Of a stretch of DNA of 42,844 bases, positions 23,177 through 31,667 are shown one piece after another. Origin of the DNA: Natranaeroarchaeum aerophilus (GTDB lineage: Archaea; Halobacteriota; Halobacteria; Halobacteriales; Natronoarchaeaceae); NCBI RefSeq assembly GCF_023638055.1, contig NZ_JAKRVY010000008.1:1-42844 (forward strand), written 5' to 3'. Below the pieces are notes generated by a model. It ran no database searches, was not told where the DNA came from, and worked only from the letters and a program-made list of their open reading frames with translations. How positions within the stretch are numbered: the stretch's first letter is position 1; every line of letters begins with the position of its first letter. A program made the translations under genes and the position numbers.

Positions 23177-23476
23177 TCATCGACCGTTCCCCGTGGATCC
23201 CTCCAGCGACCGGACCGTTACGCTACCGTCCCCACTGGCGACGACTCGACAGCCCTGCACGACGAACGAGAGCCGTACTGACGAGTCAGCTGTTCCCGAT
23301 CCGCCTCCGAGAAGATCGTCAACGGCATCGAGATCGATCGTGTCGAACAGTGGATCTACGTCCAGTACGTCTACGCCTTTCTCCTCTGCAAGGGCTGTGA
23401 CGATCCGGTCGCTCGGTCTGTGGCCGTCCGAAAGGCTACCCCCTCCTGGATCAATTGTCACATCTGGGGTACTCAT
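23177..23476 (-). CDS. HalOD1 output domain protein
   Basis: A 99-residue protein that is nearly all HalOD1: SDRIVTALAEEKGVDVLDVDP and PLFDTIDLDAVDDLL are the two helices, and LSFVVQGCRVVASGDGSVTV is the closing strand pair. It starts at 23476, where GTTATCCCG is found about 28 nt upstream; the alternative at 23518 has no support. It leads a possible operon with the small zinc protein and the second HalOD1 protein. Confidence 0.8.
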   Translation of the reverse strand: MSTPDVTIDPGGGSLSDGHRPSDRIVTALAEEKGVDVLDVDPLFDTIDLDAVDDLLGGGSGTADSSVRLSFVVQGCRVVASGDGSVTVRSLEGSTGNGR

Positions 23477-23622
23477 TGCTCGTCTGTATGTTCGCCGAGA
23501 GCGGGATAACGATACCACCTAACCTACGTACGTTACTGCTCCACGATGCCCTACATAAATAGGACATCTGGTGCCAGTCGGACAGGTTTCTCGGGACAAC
23601 AGAACCGAATCGCTGGGCGCGT

Positions 23623-23826
23623 CTACTCCCAGTCCACGATGTCGCCGATCCGGCGCGGCTCGCCCTGCAGGTTCGGGTTGGAGGCGACCATCTGGAGCAC
23701 CTCGTGGTCGGTCACGTCATAGTAGCCTTTCTGTGTCGCGTCTTCGATCAGTTCCTTGTCCAGTCGGAACTCGGTTCCTTCGTAGACGACGTCGACGCCG
23801 TGTTCGTCGAACGCAAGTGTAGTCAT
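23623..23826 (-). CDS. Small conserved haloarchaeal protein (DUF5800-like)
   Basis: A 67-residue acidic protein. The sequence MTTLAFDEHGVDVVYEGTEF, then DVTDHEVLQMV and GEPRRIGDIV, is typical of a haloarchaeal family that I recall as DUF5800. There are no cysteines or membrane segments. The start at 23826 is the family start; the frame is open further only because of antisense overlap with the next gene. Function unknown. Confidence 0.8.
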   Translation of the reverse strand: MTTLAFDEHGVDVVYEGTEFRLDKELIEDATQKGYYDVTDHEVLQMVASNPNLQGEPRRIGDIVDWE

Positions 23827-23940
23827 ATGAACGGCTCGGAGCCGCCGAGTAAAAGGTGCCACGCATAGCGACTGTCGAGGGATGGGCCAACCACCCGGCC
23901 TGGCACAATCGTTATGATGAGCTGGAAAGAAGATCGGATG

Positions 23941-24393
23941 ATGCCCTCCATCGACAGACGATCGCTGCTCGTGGCGGCGGCCGGGTCCGCTACCGGGCTG
24001 CTCGCGGGCTGTACCGACGACCCGGCACCCCCGGAGCCCCAGATCGAGTACCTCGAGCTGGCGAACCACCGACACGAGGGGCAGGAGTTCTCGGCACGGA
24101 TCGAGGACGGGGACGGGACCGCATTCGAGACGACCGAACGGCTCCGCGGGGACGAGCCGGGAGAGGGTGCGATAGTTTTCGAGCAACCAGTGTCCGGTCC
24201 CGGTGCGTACGAAGTGGTCGTCGAGGTCGACGGGTACGAGTCGTCTACGACCGCATCAGACCTGATCACCGAGGAGGAGGACTGTCTGTATCTGGAGTTC
24301 TACCTCGGATCGTCAACGCTACACTCCGAGTATCTGACCTGGCCCTGTGACGAGGAGTCGGTTGCGGAGGACGCTCCGGCGGCGAGCGTCTGA
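23941..24393 (+). CDS. Tat lipoprotein, function unknown
   Basis: A 150-residue protein with RR at 6-7 and the lipobox LAGC with Cys24. After a short Pro-rich spacer it has a beta-rich domain (about 35-110) with the pattern FSARIEDGDGTAFE and YEVVVEVDGYESS, like a small Ig-type fold. One Cys pair (in EEEDCLYLEF and TWPCDEE) may form a disulfide. ATGs at 23914 and 23938 are also in frame. I prefer 23941 because CGTTATGA, centred near 23913, gives the right TATA distance and a normal short signal. Confidence 0.7.
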   Translation: MPSIDRRSLLVAAAGSATGLLAGCTDDPAPPEPQIEYLELANHRHEGQEFSARIEDGDGTAFETTERLRGDEPGEGAIVFEQPVSGPGAYEVVVEVDGYESSTTASDLITEEEDCLYLEFYLGSSTLHSEYLTWPCDEESVAEDAPAASV

Positions 24394-24447
24394 CGCCTGT
24401 CGGACGCCCGCGCGGGGTTTATTATCCGGCGGTGGAAAGGAGGGCGT

Positions 24448-25302
24448 GTGTCGCTGCGATCGAACCCGCTTGACGAGCTGTCGATTCCCGACGGGACGAC
24501 AGTCGAAGAACACGACCTGGTGACCGACGGGGATGTGGTGATCGGCGGGCGGAGCACGATCGAGTTTGGCGTCCGCGGCCGGAACGTCCTCGCCGGTGAA
24601 GGTGTCGAGTTCGGCGGCGATATCGAGGCCGAGGCGGACTGTCGACTCGACATGTGGTGTGACGTCGCCGGAAACGTTCTGGTCGGCCGGGACGCCTATC
24701 TCGGCGAGCGCGTCCACGTCGGCGGCCAGTTGATGGTCAGCGGCGACCTCGACATCGGTGACGACGTGGATATCGAGGAGGGGTTCGAGGCAAACGGCTG
24801 GATCGTCATTCGGAACCCGATGCCGACGATCGTCTTCCTCTTTATTTATCTCTCACAGCTCCTGCGGATCGGCGAGGAGGAGGCGGCTGAAGAGCTGTTC
24901 GGGCAGTTCGCCGAGAGCGAGGATCCCGAACAGGAACCGCTGTTGATCCCGAGGAATGCGACCGTCAGCGACGACGCCTGGCGGGTCTCGACGCCTGCAC
25001 GGATCGGCGACGGCTGTCGGCTCCACGGAAACGTCCGCGCGGAGTCGATTGTTGTCGGTGAGGACAACAATATCTTCGGCAGCCTCAGAGCGCGCGACGA
25101 CATCCTGATCGGCTCGGGAACCCGGATCCACGGCGACGTGACGACGCGCAACGGAACCGTCGCCATCGCCGACGACGCGCGAGTGCTCGGGGACGTCTCC
25201 TGTGGCGATCTCGAACTCGAATCCGGCGCGACCGTCGACGGCTCGATGCGAGCGAGCGGGCAGGTAGAGTTGAAGCAGGACGTCTCCCGCGAGCAGGAGT
25301 GA
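24448..25302 (+). CDS. Bactofilin-like polymer-forming protein
   Basis: A 284-residue protein with GTG start; TTTATTAT centred 27 nt upstream supports it. The chain is a right-handed beta-helix built from short repeats, in two blocks. Block 1 is at about 25-112 (VVIGGRSTIEF, NVLAGEGVEFGGDIEAEADC, VLVGRDAYLGERVHVGG). Block 2 is at about 180-278 (ARIGDGCRLHGNVRAE, ILIGSGTRIHGDVTTRNG, LGDVSCGDLELESGATVDGS). Between them is a hydrophobic helix (about 118-140, PTIVFLFIYLSQLLRI) and an acidic helix. Bactofilins polymerise without nucleotide; haloarchaeal homologues (halofilins) influence cell shape. The hydrophobic insert could attach the filament to the membrane. Confidence 0.75.
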   Translation: MSLRSNPLDELSIPDGTTVEEHDLVTDGDVVIGGRSTIEFGVRGRNVLAGEGVEFGGDIEAEADCRLDMWCDVAGNVLVGRDAYLGERVHVGGQLMVSGDLDIGDDVDIEEGFEANGWIVIRNPMPTIVFLFIYLSQLLRIGEEEAAEELFGQFAESEDPEQEPLLIPRNATVSDDAWRVSTPARIGDGCRLHGNVRAESIVVGEDNNIFGSLRARDDILIGSGTRIHGDVTTRNGTVAIADDARVLGDVSCGDLELESGATVDGSMRASGQVELKQDVSREQE

Positions 25303-25476
25303 TCAGCGCCAGTTCTCGGCGGCCTCATCGAGCGGATCAGCCACGACGCCGTCCTGCCGGGCCAGCACCCGCGCGTGGGCCGAACAGACGACTCTGTTGT
25401 CGGCCCACGGGATGTGAAGCACCACCGCGCCGGGACGCTCACAGTCGTCTTCGGTACACTCGTCGGGAGGGGCCAT
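25303..25476 (-). CDS. Small Cys-containing protein, function unknown
   Basis: A 57-residue protein (60 if started at 25485). Four possible ligands, in CTEDDCERPGAV near the N terminus and CSAHARVLARQDG near the middle, could hold one zinc. ACGTTTGTGC on the minus strand is 27 nt from the ATG at 25476, so I prefer that start. It converges with the bactofilin-like gene without a gap. I do not recognise the family. Confidence 0.55.
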   Translation of the reverse strand: MAPPDECTEDDCERPGAVVLHIPWADNRVVCSAHARVLARQDGVVADPLDEAAENWR

Positions 25477-25590
25477 CGGATCCATTGACGGTCGCTACAT
25501 GCACAAACGTTCGGGTGGATACCCTCCCGGAGCCACCTGTCTATCCTCCGAGGTACATCCACCCGAAATATGGTGGTTTTCTATCTAAGA

Positions 25591-25597
25591 TTTAAGT
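25591..25597 (+). promoter_or_regulatory. TATA box of the ferredoxin/ETF operon
   Basis: TTTAAGT lies about 30 nt before the ferredoxin ATG at 25626 and in an AT-rich stretch. It is the only good promoter ahead of the ferredoxin-etfB-etfA-fixC group. Confidence 0.5.
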
Positions 25598-25619
25598 AAC
25601 CGCCACATCTGCATACTAG

Positions 25620-25961
<342 letters not shown>

Positions 25962-26042
25962 AACGGACAGTGCGTGCGGCCCGACGTCAGTCACAACACG
26001 TCACAGGCCCTGACTACTCACAATACACGTTACAAGATACCA

Positions 26043-26915
26043 ATGTTCACACTAACACTTACCAAAGGAGTACCGGATTTCAGTGAAGGCGCGGTGTCGT
26101 TCGACGAAGACGGACATCTCGAACGCGGAGACACGCCGACGGTGATGAACCCGAACGACGAGTTCGCACTGAAAGCGGCGTTACAGACCAAGATCAGGAA
26201 CGGCGGGACTTCGGCGCTGATGAGTATGGGGCCGCCGGGTTACAAGGACATCCTCAGAGAGGGGATGGAGTCGGTGTACGCCGACGAACTCTACTTGCTC
26301 TCCGATCGGGAGATGGCGGCGGCCGACACCTGGGCGACGGCGATCACAGTGTCCGTGGGGATCGAACAGCTCGACGAGACGCCCGATCTGGTCTTCGCCG
26401 GATTCAAGACCGCTGACGGGGAGACGGGCCACACCGGCCCACAGACCTGCTGGGGACTCGACTGGCCGATGATCACGCACGTCATCTCCCTCGAAGCGTA
26501 TCCCGAGGAGGGTGTCGTGCGGGCAAAACGACTCGTCGAGGGCGATATCGAGGAGATCGAAACGGTCGAAGCGCCGATGCCTGCAGTGATCGTCACCGAT
26601 CCCGAGTTCGAGCCGGTGTATCGGCGGGCGGAACACCGGCTGAAGCACCGGGATCTGCGGGAGGAAACGAAAGCGCGGGCCGAGAACTTCGAGGACCATC
26701 TGACCGTCTGGGATCACGAAGCGCTCAACCTCGACCCGGACTACATCGGGCTCGACGGCTCGCCGACGGTCGTTCAGGGCGTCGATCCGATCCCGAAAGC
26801 GCCATCCGAACGCGAGGCGACGGAGATCGATCCCGCAGACGAGGAGTCGATGGGCGAACTGCTCGACGAACTGGGGCCACACGCTGCGGGCCGTGCGGAG
26901 GCGGGGGGTGACTGA
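26043..26915 (+). CDS. etfB: Electron transfer flavoprotein beta subunit (FixA)
   Basis: A 290-residue protein. The N terminus LTLTKGVPDFSEGAVSFDED and MNPNDEFALKAALQTK are the family's opening, and FAGFKTADGETGHTGPQ gives the nucleotide-binding loop (AMP or FAD depending on type). The protein continues with RLVEGDIEEIETVEAPMPAVIVTD, where the beta subunit normally contacts alpha, and has an acidic C-terminal tail of about 30 residues. It forms a heterodimer with EtfA (2 nt downstream). Whether it binds AMP, or a second FAD as in bifurcating FixA, cannot be settled by eye. Confidence 0.9.
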   Translation: MFTLTLTKGVPDFSEGAVSFDEDGHLERGDTPTVMNPNDEFALKAALQTKIRNGGTSALMSMGPPGYKDILREGMESVYADELYLLSDREMAAADTWATAITVSVGIEQLDETPDLVFAGFKTADGETGHTGPQTCWGLDWPMITHVISLEAYPEEGVVRAKRLVEGDIEEIETVEAPMPAVIVTDPEFEPVYRRAEHRLKHRDLREETKARAENFEDHLTVWDHEALNLDPDYIGLDGSPTVVQGVDPIPKAPSEREATEIDPADEESMGELLDELGPHAAGRAEAGGD

Positions 26916-26917
26916 CC

Positions 26918-28594
26918 ATGGTCGAGATAGATCCAACCGAGTACGATATCTCCGAACTCGGGCCGAAAATCAAGGACGTCGAAGATCTCGAGGAGCTGGA
27001 GGCAATGCTCGACCTCGAAGCCGATGGCGAGGATCGCGTCCCGGTCAAGACGCTCATCGAGAGCCGGATCGAGGCGTTGGGCGAGGACGAGGAGAATGGC
27101 GACGAGGACGCCGACATCACCGAGATGAGCACGGCAGATGCCGCGAATCTGATCCGCGATATCGACGATCCCGACCGGCTCGAAGAGCTGCAGGAGACCG
27201 AGGAGGCAGGCGAAAACCGTGACACGGTCCTTCGGCTGATCGGCCAGCAACTCGACTCGGTACTGGGCAGCGAGGAGACCGATATCGAGATCGAGATCGA
27301 ACCGCCCGAAGAGGCACATCCACACCTCGATCACCCGACCGCGGACAAAGCCCACGTCCGATCGCTCGACGGCGGCGAGTATCGGGATATGTGGGTTTAC
27401 TGTGAGACGCAGGGGGGTGAACTCCTCGACGTCTCGAAGGAACTGCTCGGGAAGGCCCGCGAGCTGATGGACGAGTACAACGAGGAGTACCAGGAAGACG
27501 AGAACGTCGTCGCGGTCGTGATCGGCTCGGACGTCGAGGAGCTTGCCGAGGAGACGATCTCATACGGCGCGGACGTGGCGCTGTACTACGACGATCCCGA
27601 ACTCGATCGGTTCAGGCACAAACCCTATACCGAGATCTACTGCGATATGGCCCGCGGTGCGGGCCATCCCTACGTCCGCGAGGACCGCCACGAGGAGGAG
27701 TGGCGCGACTACGACGAGCCACGCTACGTCGTCTTCCCGGCGACGCACAACGGTCGGGATCTTTCGGCGCTGGTCCAGGCCGAACTCGACTCGGGGCTGG
27801 CCAGTGACTGTTCGGACCTCTACATCGACGATGTGGTCATCAGCAACCCCGCAAAGACCGGCGGCGAGGGCGGGAAGAAACAGTTCGAGCGCGTCCTTCA
27901 CATGCCCCGCCCGGACTTTTCGGGCTTCGAGTACTCGACGATCCTCTGCCTGGACTCGCCCCGGCGGGAGTTCCACCCGCAGGGCGCGTCGGTGATTCCC
28001 GGCAAGTTCGAGCTGCCCGATCCCGATTACGAGCGCGAAGGACAGGTGATCGAACACGACCTCGAACTCGACGAGGACTGGCTGCTCGTCGACATCGAGG
28101 AGTACGATCTGCTCGAAAGCGGCGTCGACCTCACGGACCACCAGGTCGTCGTCTGTGTCGGCCGCGGGATCGACCGTGACCCCACCAAGGGGATCGAACT
28201 CGGCCTCGAGTTGACCGACGCGTTCGAGGACGCCGCCTTTGGCCTGACGCGGGGGATCATCACTTCCTCGTTCCAGTTCGACGGCCACGTCGAGGAGTAC
28301 ACCGGCGAGGACCGGCAGATCGGCGAGAGCGGCCAGGAGGTCCAGCCGGAGCTCTACATCGCTGCGGGCGTCTCCGGCGCGATCCAGCACAAGGTCGGCT
28401 GTGACGAGTCCGATACCATCGTCGCGATCAACACGGATGCGGACGCCGACATCCGGGACTGGTCGGACTACTACATTCAGGGCGACCTCTTCGAGGTACT
28501 CCCGAACCTGATCGAGGCGCTAGAGAGTGGCGACCCGAGCGATGCGATCGTCGAGGCGGCGGTCGCGACCGATGGAGGTGAGACCGATGACTGA
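26918..28594 (+). CDS. etfA: Electron transfer flavoprotein alpha subunit (FixB), N-terminally extended
   Basis: A 558-residue protein, much longer than the usual 310-330. Residues about 158-558 are the ETF-alpha chain: MWVYCETQGGELLDVSKELL at the N-terminal domain, ADVALYYDD, and at the C terminus the FAD-binding part with LTRGIITS, DRQIGESGQEVQPELYIAAG and VSGAIQHKVG. The first 150 residues are an acidic extension. It includes two similar helical units, IKDVEDLEELEAMLDLEADG (about 18-37) and IRDIDDPDRLEELQETEEAG (about 80-99), each followed by a basic helix. Function of the extension is unknown. There are also acidic inserts around 330-400. It overlaps fixC by 8 nt. Confidence 0.9.
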   Translation: MVEIDPTEYDISELGPKIKDVEDLEELEAMLDLEADGEDRVPVKTLIESRIEALGEDEENGDEDADITEMSTADAANLIRDIDDPDRLEELQETEEAGENRDTVLRLIGQQLDSVLGSEETDIEIEIEPPEEAHPHLDHPTADKAHVRSLDGGEYRDMWVYCETQGGELLDVSKELLGKARELMDEYNEEYQEDENVVAVVIGSDVEELAEETISYGADVALYYDDPELDRFRHKPYTEIYCDMARGAGHPYVREDRHEEEWRDYDEPRYVVFPATHNGRDLSALVQAELDSGLASDCSDLYIDDVVISNPAKTGGEGGKKQFERVLHMPRPDFSGFEYSTILCLDSPRREFHPQGASVIPGKFELPDPDYEREGQVIEHDLELDEDWLLVDIEEYDLLESGVDLTDHQVVVCVGRGIDRDPTKGIELGLELTDAFEDAAFGLTRGIITSSFQFDGHVEEYTGEDRQIGESGQEVQPELYIAAGVSGAIQHKVGCDESDTIVAINTDADADIRDWSDYYIQGDLFEVLPNLIEALESGDPSDAIVEAAVATDGGETDD

Positions 28595-30248
28595 CGAGTA
28601 CGAACACTACGAGGCGATCGTCGTCGGCGCGGGACCGGGTGGTGCCGCAGCGGCGGCCGCGCTTGCCCGGCAGGACGTCGAGACGCTCGTATTAGAACGC
28701 GGCGTCGAGGCTGGCTCGAAGAACGTCTCGGGCGGGCTGATCTACGCCGAAGAATCCGCGCCGTACACGATGGATGGCCTGTTTCCCGACTTTCGCGAGG
28801 CAGCGTCCGAACGGCCAGTCGACGAGAACTACATCCACAACATCGCCGGGAACAGGGTCAAGACGTTCGATCTGGCCGACGTCCACGAGCACGACACCGC
28901 GTGGTGCGATTCGGTCCTCAGGCGGAAGATGGATTCGTGGCTCGCCGAGCGCGTCCACGAGCGGACCCGTGAGACCGGTGGCGGCCTCCTGACGGACGTC
29001 CGGGCAAACGGTCTCCTCCGGGAGAACGGCCAGATCGTCGGCGTTACCTTCGACGAACTCGACCCGATCACCGCGGACGTGATCATCGCCGCCGACGGCG
29101 TCAACTCCGAGCTCGCCCGGGATGCGGGGCTGATGGACTGGGACGAGCCCGATGAGTGGTTCCAGGGCGTCAAAGCGGTCGTCGACATGGAGCCCGACGT
29201 CATCAACGAACGCTTCGACATCGAGGAGGACGAGGGAGCGGCCCACCTGTTCTCGGGCGACCTGTTCGACGGTGTCCGCGGCGGTGGCTTCCTCTACACC
29301 AACGAGGACTCGCTGTCGATCGGGACCGTCTTCCATCTGGACTCGCTCGCCGCGAAGGAAGCCGAGCCGCATGAACTACTGAACAGCCTGCTCACCCACC
29401 CTGTCCTCGACCAGTATCTGCAGGGTGAGTACGAGGAACGCGAGTATTCGGCGAAACTCGTGCCCGACTCGAAGAAGGTCGCCCATCCCTCGCCACACCG
29501 CGGGCGGCTCCTGCTGGTCGGCGATGCCGCCGGACAGATGCAGGCACAGGGGCCGATCATCAAGGGGATGAACCACGCCGTCTCCGCCGGTGGACTTGCC
29601 GCAGAAGCCTTCGCCGAGGCGCGGACTCGCGGCGACACCTCGCAGGCGGGAGAACTCTACGAGCAAAAACTCGAAAACGAGGGCGTGATGGACAAGCTCC
29701 GGCCAACTCGCTACGAACTGACCAGCGGGCTGTCCGAAAGCGACTTCGTCACCTCGGTCGGCAACAAGCTACTGAACTCGTCGATCGGGCGGGCGGGTCT
29801 GCGCGCGTTCGATGGCACTGCCGAGCGCCTGTTCAACTCCCCGTTCGTGCTTGGGATGATCCCCGACACCCGCACGTCCTACGTGACGGTGCCGACGATC
29901 CTCGGCGAGGAGCTGGGAACCCCGGTCGACGCCGAGCACGAGGTCGAGCCGCCCGAACTGGACGACCGGATCGGCGATCTGACCTACAACGTCGGCGATC
30001 CTCACATCGAGCTGATCGACAGCACATTCGAGGCCAGCGGGACCGCCGTGACGGCCTGTCCCGTGAGCGCGAAGGACTTTGGCGGTGGCTGCTACCGCGA
30101 GGAGGAGATCAAGACCAACGGCGACACCCAGCGCGTCGTCAGCCTCGACACCCAGCCCTGCGTCGAGTGTGGCACCTGTGCCATCGTCGCCGACACGAAG
30201 TGGGAACACCCCAGCGGCGGCAAGGGCGTCGAGTACAAGGAGGGCTGA
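28587..30248 (+). CDS. fixC: ETF:quinone oxidoreductase-like flavoprotein, FixC-FixX fusion
   Basis: A 553-residue protein. The FAD fold starts with AIVVGAGPGGAAAAAAL (about 9-25). The quinone-oxidoreductase features are GGLIYAEE, the GLLLTDVR-type strand, and LLVGDAAGQMQAQGPIIKGM (about 310-329). The last 75 residues are a ferredoxin domain of FixX type, CPVSAKDFGGGC and then CVECGTC, ending in WEHPSGGKGVEY, with the Cys for one 4Fe-4S cluster. The protein takes electrons from reduced ETF and passes them to the quinone pool at the membrane surface. The start at 28587 (MTDEYEHYEAI) is the family start and overlaps etfA by 8 nt. FixC and FixX are separate genes in nitrogen fixers but fused in eukaryotic ETF-QO, as here. 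Confidence 0.9.
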   Translation: MTDEYEHYEAIVVGAGPGGAAAAAALARQDVETLVLERGVEAGSKNVSGGLIYAEESAPYTMDGLFPDFREAASERPVDENYIHNIAGNRVKTFDLADVHEHDTAWCDSVLRRKMDSWLAERVHERTRETGGGLLTDVRANGLLRENGQIVGVTFDELDPITADVIIAADGVNSELARDAGLMDWDEPDEWFQGVKAVVDMEPDVINERFDIEEDEGAAHLFSGDLFDGVRGGGFLYTNEDSLSIGTVFHLDSLAAKEAEPHELLNSLLTHPVLDQYLQGEYEEREYSAKLVPDSKKVAHPSPHRGRLLLVGDAAGQMQAQGPIIKGMNHAVSAGGLAAEAFAEARTRGDTSQAGELYEQKLENEGVMDKLRPTRYELTSGLSESDFVTSVGNKLLNSSIGRAGLRAFDGTAERLFNSPFVLGMIPDTRTSYVTVPTILGEELGTPVDAEHEVEPPELDDRIGDLTYNVGDPHIELIDSTFEASGTAVTACPVSAKDFGGGCYREEEIKTNGDTQRVVSLDTQPCVECGTCAIVADTKWEHPSGGKGVEYKEG

Positions 30249-30676
30249 TGGCCTCGGAGCATCACGAGCGAATCGAGCGGCTGGCCGAGCGCGCCCGACA
30301 GGAGCGGCAGGGCTTCGACCCGCCCGAGACGACGCCCGCGCCGGAGCGCGCCCAGCAGTTCCTGCAGGAGGGCGTCGGCGAACTCGTCTCCCTGTACATC
30401 GACGGACGGAGCGGCGGGGACTTCGCCCGGTTTTCCGAGCACGAGTGGGATCTGCTCCACCGCGCACTCGATGACTGGCTCCAGCTGTACGCCCGGTGTT
30501 ACGGGCGGCGTCTCGAACGCGGCTTTCAGATCCGGACGCTGGCCGAACTCGTCATCGATACGCACAACCTGCACGACGCCGTCATGATGGCGACGAAGGT
30601 TCCATCGCGGGAGTACGGTGAGACGAACGAGGATCTCGATACGGGCGTCACGCAGCCATCGAACACAGGCGACTGA
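30248..30676 (+). CDS. Conserved partner gene of the ETF operon, unknown
   Basis: A 142-residue protein whose ATG overlaps the fixC stop (ATGA), so it is translated with fixC. It is helical and soluble. The pattern ARFSEHEWDLLHRALDDWLQLYARCYG in the middle, then a stretch FQIRTLAELVIDTHNLHDAVMM, has amphipathic helices and no metal motif (I describe both spans rather than list them as motifs). I do not recognise the family. Tight coupling with the ETF genes suggests an assembly or accessory role for the complex, but that is inference from position only. Confidence 0.65.
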   Translation: MASEHHERIERLAERARQERQGFDPPETTPAPERAQQFLQEGVGELVSLYIDGRSGGDFARFSEHEWDLLHRALDDWLQLYARCYGRRLERGFQIRTLAELVIDTHNLHDAVMMATKVPSREYGETNEDLDTGVTQPSNTGD

Positions 30677-30708
30677 ACGCGACACATGACTTCGATATCA
30701 ATCCACTA

Positions 30709-30794
30709 GGCACTGCAAGGTCGAAGTAGTGTTTCTAGACAGTGCCATCGGCTGGGAGCTCACCGATAGGTAGTAGTACTCAGAGAAGGTAGTA
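30709..30794. promoter_or_regulatory. Hairpins and GGTAGTA direct repeats ahead of the AbrB/PIN module
   Basis: GGCACTG (30709-30715) pairs with CAGTGCC (30740-30746), and ATCGG pairs with CCGAT just after. Then GGTAGTA occurs at 30769-30775 and again at 30788-30794, 19 bp apart, close to two turns of DNA. The first part may end the ETF transcript; the direct repeats sit at the expected promoter region of the antitoxin gene at 30804 and may be its operators. Confidence 0.4.
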
Positions 30795-30803
30795 AAACAT
30801 AGT

Positions 30804-31109
30804 ATGTCGAGTAGTACCCGAGACCCAGAGGTCGTACGTGTCTCGCAGAAGGGACAGGCGACGATCCCGAAGACGCTCCGGGAGAAGTTCGGGATCGACA
30901 CCCCTGGTGAGGTGTTCATTTACGAGGAAGACGAGCGGATCATCGTCGAACCAGTCCCATCACTCGAAGAGTTAGGCGGGATTCACGCTGACACCGACCG
31001 CGAGCGTGGCGACGTGATCGACCGGGTTCGCGAACTGAAACACGAGGAACACCGGCGCGAAGAGGCCCGTACTAACCGATTCCGACCGGCTGACTCGGAA
31101 GATGAATGA
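30804..31109 (+). CDS. AbrB/SpoVT-type antitoxin
   Basis: A 101-residue protein. Residues about 9-55 are a swapped-hairpin AbrB domain, with VRVSQKGQATIPKTLREKFG and the strand ERIIVEPVPSLEEL. The charged C-terminal half (about 60-101, with RVRELKHEEHRREEARTNR) should contact the toxin. It overlaps the PIN gene by 4 nt. AbrB-type antitoxins repress their own promoter through the hairpin domain; GGTAGTA repeats upstream are candidates. Confidence 0.85.
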   Translation: MSSSTRDPEVVRVSQKGQATIPKTLREKFGIDTPGEVFIYEEDERIIVEPVPSLEELGGIHADTDRERGDVIDRVRELKHEEHRREEARTNRFRPADSEDE

Positions 31110-31543
31110 GTAACCGGTACGTCTTTGATACCGAAGCGATCATCGCATACCTCTACGACGAGCCAGGTCGGAGCGTCGTCGAAGAGTATCTTCGAGACGT
31201 TCGTGACGAGACTTTCGAAGGGCTGCTGGCAGAGACCAACGCTGGCGAAGTACTCTATCTCATTGCTCGCTTCGAGGGAATTGACGACAACCCCACGACA
31301 GACTCACTTCGCACTGCCGATCGCGATCTCCGTTCGCTCGAACGGTGGGGGATTCAAATCGAACGAGCTGACTGGCGACTTGCCGCCGAGGTGAAAGCGG
31401 ATGGTCACATTTCGTTTGCGGACGCTCATGGCGTTGCACTCGCCCACGAGAGGAATGCGACACTCATCGCCGGTGCTGATGATGACTTCGAGACCCTTCC
31501 GATCGATGTCGATGTCGTTCGATTTCGCGAGGACGATGTCTAA
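31106..31543 (+). CDS. PIN-domain toxin, VapC-like
   Basis: A 145-residue PIN protein: VFDTEAIIAYLY at the N terminus (Asp8, Glu10), AETNAGEVLY with the central Glu, GHISFADAHGVALA with its Asp, and LIAGADDDFETL at the C-terminal site. All metal ligands are in place. With the AbrB-type antitoxin it makes a complete type II module. It is a different sequence from the two other PIN toxins in the window, so these were probably gained independently. Confidence 0.87.
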   Translation: MSNRYVFDTEAIIAYLYDEPGRSVVEEYLRDVRDETFEGLLAETNAGEVLYLIARFEGIDDNPTTDSLRTADRDLRSLERWGIQIERADWRLAAEVKADGHISFADAHGVALAHERNATLIAGADDDFETLPIDVDVVRFREDDV

Positions 31544-31667
31544 CCCTGGTCCGTCGAGGAGCATATAATTGAGCAGTCGCACCGCGGTTTCTCGTCCGAT
31601 GACCCCCAGCAGTATTATTCAGAAATACGTCGATACACCTAATACATCCGCTGACAAAGAAATACAT

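Noticed and set aside
30709-30746. A tRNA-like or attachment-site structure before the AbrB/PIN module
   Set aside because: Only one 7-bp stem with a long loop is present; no cloverleaf, and no integrase gene nearby.
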